Source: Lachnospiraceae bacterium
Lineage (GTDB): Bacteria; Bacillota; Clostridia; Lachnospirales; Lachnospiraceae
Assembly (NCBI GenBank): GCA_017475845.1
Contig: JAFVEU010000003.1
Coordinates: 1-17,778, forward strand
Direction of reading: 5' to 3'
DNA length: 17,778 bases
This document shows, piece by piece, positions 15,279 through 17,778 of this stretch (the first letter of the stretch is position 1; every line of letters begins with the position of its first letter). Below the pieces are notes generated by a model. It worked only from the letters and a program-made list of their open reading frames with translations, made no database searches and was not told where the DNA came from. Position numbers and translations under genes: made by a program.

Positions 15279-16043
15279 TCAAGTCATTTTTTTGTTTTCA
15301 TAATTCTGGACCAGAAGTTGTGAATCATCAGTCGCGGCAGGGGCTGTCTCAGGTGCTGCGGCCGCTCCTTCCTTCACTGTTCCGGGCAGGGCCGGCATAT
15401 TCCGGCTCACAGTCTGTCCCTCCTCGGGAGCGGCTGAAACGGCTGCATTAAGAGCGTTTGCGCTTACCGGGCCGGGAACCGCATTTCCGCTTAAAGGCAC
15501 TGTGGGAGCTGCCTGAGGCACAGGTACCGAGGGTGCCTGTACTCCGCCGGGAGCTGAAGCAGAAGGCGCCTGTACTCCGCCGGGTGCCGGAGCCGGTGGC
15601 AGCTGTGCGTCCTTTGTGGGAGCTTTGGCTCCGCTTTTTTCAGAAGCCTTGCCGTCTTCCGCTGAAGCTGCAGCAGTATTTACGGGAACACTTACAGGCA
15701 TAGGAGGATCAAGAAGCAGGGGCATCCCCTCATAGGTCAGGTTCCAGAGCTTTGAGTCAACGATCCTGCGGCCTACTATCATGTATCCCTCATCATCAAA
15801 GCACCAGGTCTGGGATCCTATGAAAAGCCAGGAACCTGTTAAATACTTTCCTCCCGGCATCATGTACTTTATTCCCCTGTCCGCAACCACAAAGCCTCCG
15901 CTGTTGCTTATTGCCACAGCTGCGGGATCGATCATCGCCGGTGTCTCCTCCGGAGCCTTGTTATCGGCAAAGACAGGATTTGTTCCGAAGACCATGGAAA
16001 ATAACAGACCTATTGACAAAAAAGCCGCCGTAATCCTTTTCAT
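15279..16043 (-). CDS. Secreted protein with degenerate cell-wall-binding-like region and Pro/Ala-rich tail
   Basis: 254 residues, ATG at 16043 with AAGGAGG ten bases upstream. A clear signal peptide ends VFA before D27. Residues 45-107 are rich in G, W and Y in a pattern like the choline/glucan-binding repeats of Gram-positive surface proteins (KYLTGSWLFIGSQTWCFDDE, then GYMIVGRR), though only one or two degenerate units are seen. From about 113 to the end it is low-complexity Pro, Ala, Ser and Val, with an 11-residue repeat containing GGVQAPS, and finishes NYENKKMT without a sorting signal. I cannot assign a function; attachment to wall polymers is inference. It stands alone, 98 bases upstream of the tetR-type gene on the same strand. 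Confidence 0.8.
   Translation of the reverse strand: MKRITAAFLSIGLLFSMVFGTNPVFADNKAPEETPAMIDPAAVAISNSGGFVVADRGIKYMMPGGKYLTGSWLFIGSQTWCFDDEGYMIVGRRIVDSKLWNLTYEGMPLLLDPPMPVSVPVNTAAASAEDGKASEKSGAKAPTKDAQLPPAPAPGGVQAPSASAPGGVQAPSVPVPQAAPTVPLSGNAVPGPVSANALNAAVSAAPEEGQTVSRNMPALPGTVKEGAAAAPETAPAATDDSQLLVQNYENKKMT
15535..15584. repeat. 33-base repeat in the Pro/Ala-rich tail
   Basis: GCCTGTACTCCGCCGGG occurs at 15535-15551 and 15568-15584, a 33-base period that encodes the 11-residue GGVQAPSASAP unit. It keeps the reading frame, so copy number could vary. Confidence 0.75.
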
Positions 16044-16109
16044 TTCCCCTTTTCCTCCTTAAACACCTCATATTTCAATGCCTTGGTCATCACACAGACC
16101 AGTTGTTTT

Positions 16110-16135
16110 GAGCCCGATCGGGACAGACCGGGCTC
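16110..16135. other. GC-rich hairpin downstream of oadA
   Basis: GAGCCCG and CGGGCTC pair around a 12-base loop. No T-run follows on either strand, so it is not a standard intrinsic terminator; it may stabilise the oadA transcript end. Confidence 0.45.
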
Positions 16136-16145
16136 ATAGCAGTAT

Positions 16146-16166
16146 ACGGGGAGCTGCCCCGTTTTT
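16146..16166. terminator. Hairpin with T-run just after the oadA stop
   Basis: ACGGGG and CCCCGT pair around AGCTG. The T-run (five T) is on the plus strand, whereas oadA runs on the minus strand, where the hairpin is preceded by A's. It may act together with the neighbouring hairpin to end oadA transcription, but orientation makes this uncertain. Confidence 0.45.
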
Positions 16167-16178
16167 CTTTATTTCAGA

Positions 16179-17594
16179 TCAGACGGGATAAGCGCCGTTT
16201 TCCTTATCTGCCTTTGAAAGGTCAACACCCTCCTGCTGAGCCTTCCTGTACTTGAAGAAATCGGTGGCAACCTGAGGGAACAGTGCATAGGAAAGCACAT
16301 CCTCATCCTGCTGTATGTACTGGGCACACTCCTCCCTGTACTTGGGAAGCTGGGGCTCCAGATGATCTGCGGGACGGTCGGTTATGGGAGTCTCGCCGGG
16401 GATGATCTTTGCTACAACCTCGGGATTCATGGGCTTAACTGTCTGACCGTACATACCGCGGCAGAGATCCTTTGTCTGTCCGGTTGAAACCTTATATCTC
16501 TCACCCATGAGCACGTTCATGACCGCCTGGGTTCCCACTATCTGTGAAGAAGGTGTAACAAGAGGCGGCTCACCGAGATCCTTACGTACCCTCGGCACTT
16601 CCTCCAGAACCTCCGTAAGCTTATCTTCCTTACCCTGCTCTCCCAGCTGCTTGATCATATTTGAAAGCATTCCGCCGGGAACCTGATAACGGAGTGTATT
16701 GATATTAACACCCATAACCTTGGGATTCAAAAGACCGCTCTTTAAGCACTCCTCTCTGTAAGGCTCGAAATACTTGCCTACCTCGATGAGCTTTTCAAGA
16801 TCAAGACCCGTCTCGTATCCGCTGCTCTCAAGAGCCTTGGCCATAACCTCGGTAGCGGGCTGTGATGTTCCCATGGAAAACGGAGAAGCGGCACAGTCGA
16901 TAACATCTACTCCTGCCTCTACTGCCTTTAAGTAGGTCATGGAAGCCATACCTGAAGTGTAGTGGGTATGAAGCTGTATGGGAAGGCTTGAACCCTTCTT
17001 TAAGGCTGTTACAAGATCATAGGCTGCTCCGGGAAGGAGAAGTCCGGCCATATCCTTAATGCAGATACTGTCGGCTCCCATTTCCTCTATCCTTCTTGCA
17101 ACGTTCTCCCAGTATTCAAGGGTATAGGCATCACCCAGTGTATATGAGAGTGCTATCTGGGCATGTCCGTTTTCCTTCTTGGTGGATTTTACGCAGGTCT
17201 CCAGGTTACGGAGATCGTTCAGACAGTCAAATATACGGATAACGTCGATCCCGTTTGCAACTGATTTCTGGACAAAGTATTCAACAACATCATCTGCATA
17301 GTGACTGTATCCCAGGATGTTCTGCCCGCGGAAAAGCATCTGCAGTCTCTGATGGGGCAGTCCCTTCCTGATCTTCCTGAGCCTCTCCCAGGGATCTTCC
17401 TTCAAAAATCTGAGGCAGGAATCAAATGTCGCTCCTCCCCAGCATTCTACTGAATTGTAGCCGATCTGATCCATGGTATCCAGAATGGGGAGCATTTCTT
17501 CAATGGGCATTCTGGTGGCGATCAGCGACTGGTGGGCATCCCTAAGTATGGTCTCGGTAATGCCGACCTTCTTTTTTACTGTTGTATCAGCCAT
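16179..17594 (-). CDS. oadA: Oxaloacetate decarboxylase alpha subunit / pyruvate carboxylase subunit B, carboxyltransferase part only
   Basis: 471 residues, ATG at 17594 with GGAGG eight bases upstream. The DRE-TIM carboxyltransferase domain has TILRDAHQSL (D19 metal ligand), FRGQNILGY, IKDMAGLL (K180, the carbamylated lysine) and HTHYTSG (H209 and H211 metal ligands). The conserved PASS-type C-terminal domain (VPGGMLSNM, PSSQIVGTQA, NVLMGERYK) follows. The protein stops where full-length OadA (about 590-600 residues) would continue into a biotin carrier, so the biotin protein must be separate, as is common in Clostridia with sodium-pumping decarboxylases. It transfers carboxyl between oxaloacetate (or pyruvate) and biotin; the beta subunit is not in the window. 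A hairpin-rich segment lies 46 bases upstream of the start. Confidence 0.95.
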   Translation of the reverse strand: MADTTVKKKVGITETILRDAHQSLIATRMPIEEMLPILDTMDQIGYNSVECWGGATFDSCLRFLKEDPWERLRKIRKGLPHQRLQMLFRGQNILGYSHYADDVVEYFVQKSVANGIDVIRIFDCLNDLRNLETCVKSTKKENGHAQIALSYTLGDAYTLEYWENVARRIEEMGADSICIKDMAGLLLPGAAYDLVTALKKGSSLPIQLHTHYTSGMASMTYLKAVEAGVDVIDCAASPFSMGTSQPATEVMAKALESSGYETGLDLEKLIEVGKYFEPYREECLKSGLLNPKVMGVNINTLRYQVPGGMLSNMIKQLGEQGKEDKLTEVLEEVPRVRKDLGEPPLVTPSSQIVGTQAVMNVLMGERYKVSTGQTKDLCRGMYGQTVKPMNPEVVAKIIPGETPITDRPADHLEPQLPKYREECAQYIQQDEDVLSYALFPQVATDFFKYRKAQQEGVDLSKADKENGAYPV

Positions 17595-17639
17595 TTATTT
17601 TTCCTCCTGGTATTAATACAAAAACTTCTAAATCTAGCT

Positions 17640-17778
17640 GCCCACGGGCCTGATGTATTCAGAAACCTCAAGTCCCCGGGGCACTGATGCGACCAGCGCA
17701 TCAATACGTGCCCGTAAAACGTCCCCCGGACGTTTTACCAGGCAATCCCGCTTAAGCGGGACAAGTTTCCTTCGGAAA
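17640..17778. other. Array of five consecutive hairpins upstream of oadA, unidentified
   Basis: Stems seen on the plus strand: GCCC-AC-GGGC (17640-17649); GGGCAC plus TGATGCG paired with CGCATCA plus GTGCCC (17679-17713, loop ACCAG, four-base bulge ATAC); a perfect 11-pair stem GTAAAACGTCC / GGACGTTTTAC with loop CCC (17714-17738); TCCCGC-TTAA-GCGGGA (17746-17761); TTTCC-TTC-GGAAA (17766-17778). The second and third abut. It is GC-richer than other gaps here and may continue past the edge. On the minus strand a frame is open from the edge to a TAG at 17636, but it matches nothing I recognise and its bases are taken up by the palindromes, so I do not call it a gene. It could be a structured leader, a small RNA or a palindromic repeat element. 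Confidence 0.6.

Noticed and set aside
17636..17778. Minus-strand open frame running from the window edge to a TAG at 17636, as the end of an upstream gene
   Set aside because: The translated end (for example KRPGDVLRARIDALV) matches no family I know, and the bases are occupied by perfect palindromes. A short stop-free run is easily expected by chance in GC-rich sequence. It remains an alternative to test.

Overview
The window reads as a chromosomal segment of a Gram-positive anaerobe of the Clostridia, most likely the gut or rumen family Lachnospiraceae. The evidence is strong AAGGAGG-type ribosome binding sites, a secreted family 3 glycosidase with inverted domain order, a biotin-carrier-free oxaloacetate decarboxylase alpha subunit, an ECF-transporter substrate subunit, and an ispH-rpsA neighbourhood (these two genes are often fused in Clostridia). 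This is inference from gene content; genus cannot be fixed from the sequence. Nearly everything is on the minus strand, so the region is best read from high to low coordinates. The only plus-strand gene is a truncated remnant.

From the right edge: 17640-17778 is a GC-rich run of five back-to-back hairpins of unknown function, upstream of oadA (16179-17594). Next is a small secreted protein with a degenerate cell-wall-binding-like region and a Pro/Ala-rich tail (15279-16043). A tightly packed cluster follows: tetR-type regulator, rpiR-type regulator and HI0933-type flavoprotein with overlapping ends, a 96-base gap with a hairpin, then cmk and ispH overlapping by 4 bases, ispH and rpsA overlapping by 23 bases, and an isolated cheR. 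A terminator-like hairpin closes that cluster. Then come an acidic lipoprotein with its own terminator, a lemA/TPM-domain pair, and metY followed 12 bases later by an ECF S-component gene, apparently translationally coupled.

At 3114-4562, beyond a bidirectional terminator, are two damaged genes: a DUF554 membrane protein gene with an internal out-of-frame deletion, and the 3' half of a probable secreted-protein gene lacking its start. The left end holds a large secreted family 3 glycoside hydrolase (open at the window edge) behind a 380-base AT-rich leader with a good promoter candidate. An eight-G tract lies inside its signal-peptide codons.

Functionally the window mixes core metabolism and translation (cmk, ispH, rpsA), central carbon metabolism (oadA), sulfur amino acid synthesis with a possible linked vitamin or precursor transporter (metY and S component), envelope functions (lemA/TPM, lipoprotein, secreted proteins) and plant-glycan use (GH3). 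I see no phage, transposase, CRISPR array, tRNA or rRNA. The least explained items are the hairpin array at the right edge, the metY/S-component pairing, the unfused overlapping ispH/rpsA pair, and the eroded 3.1-4.6 kb zone.
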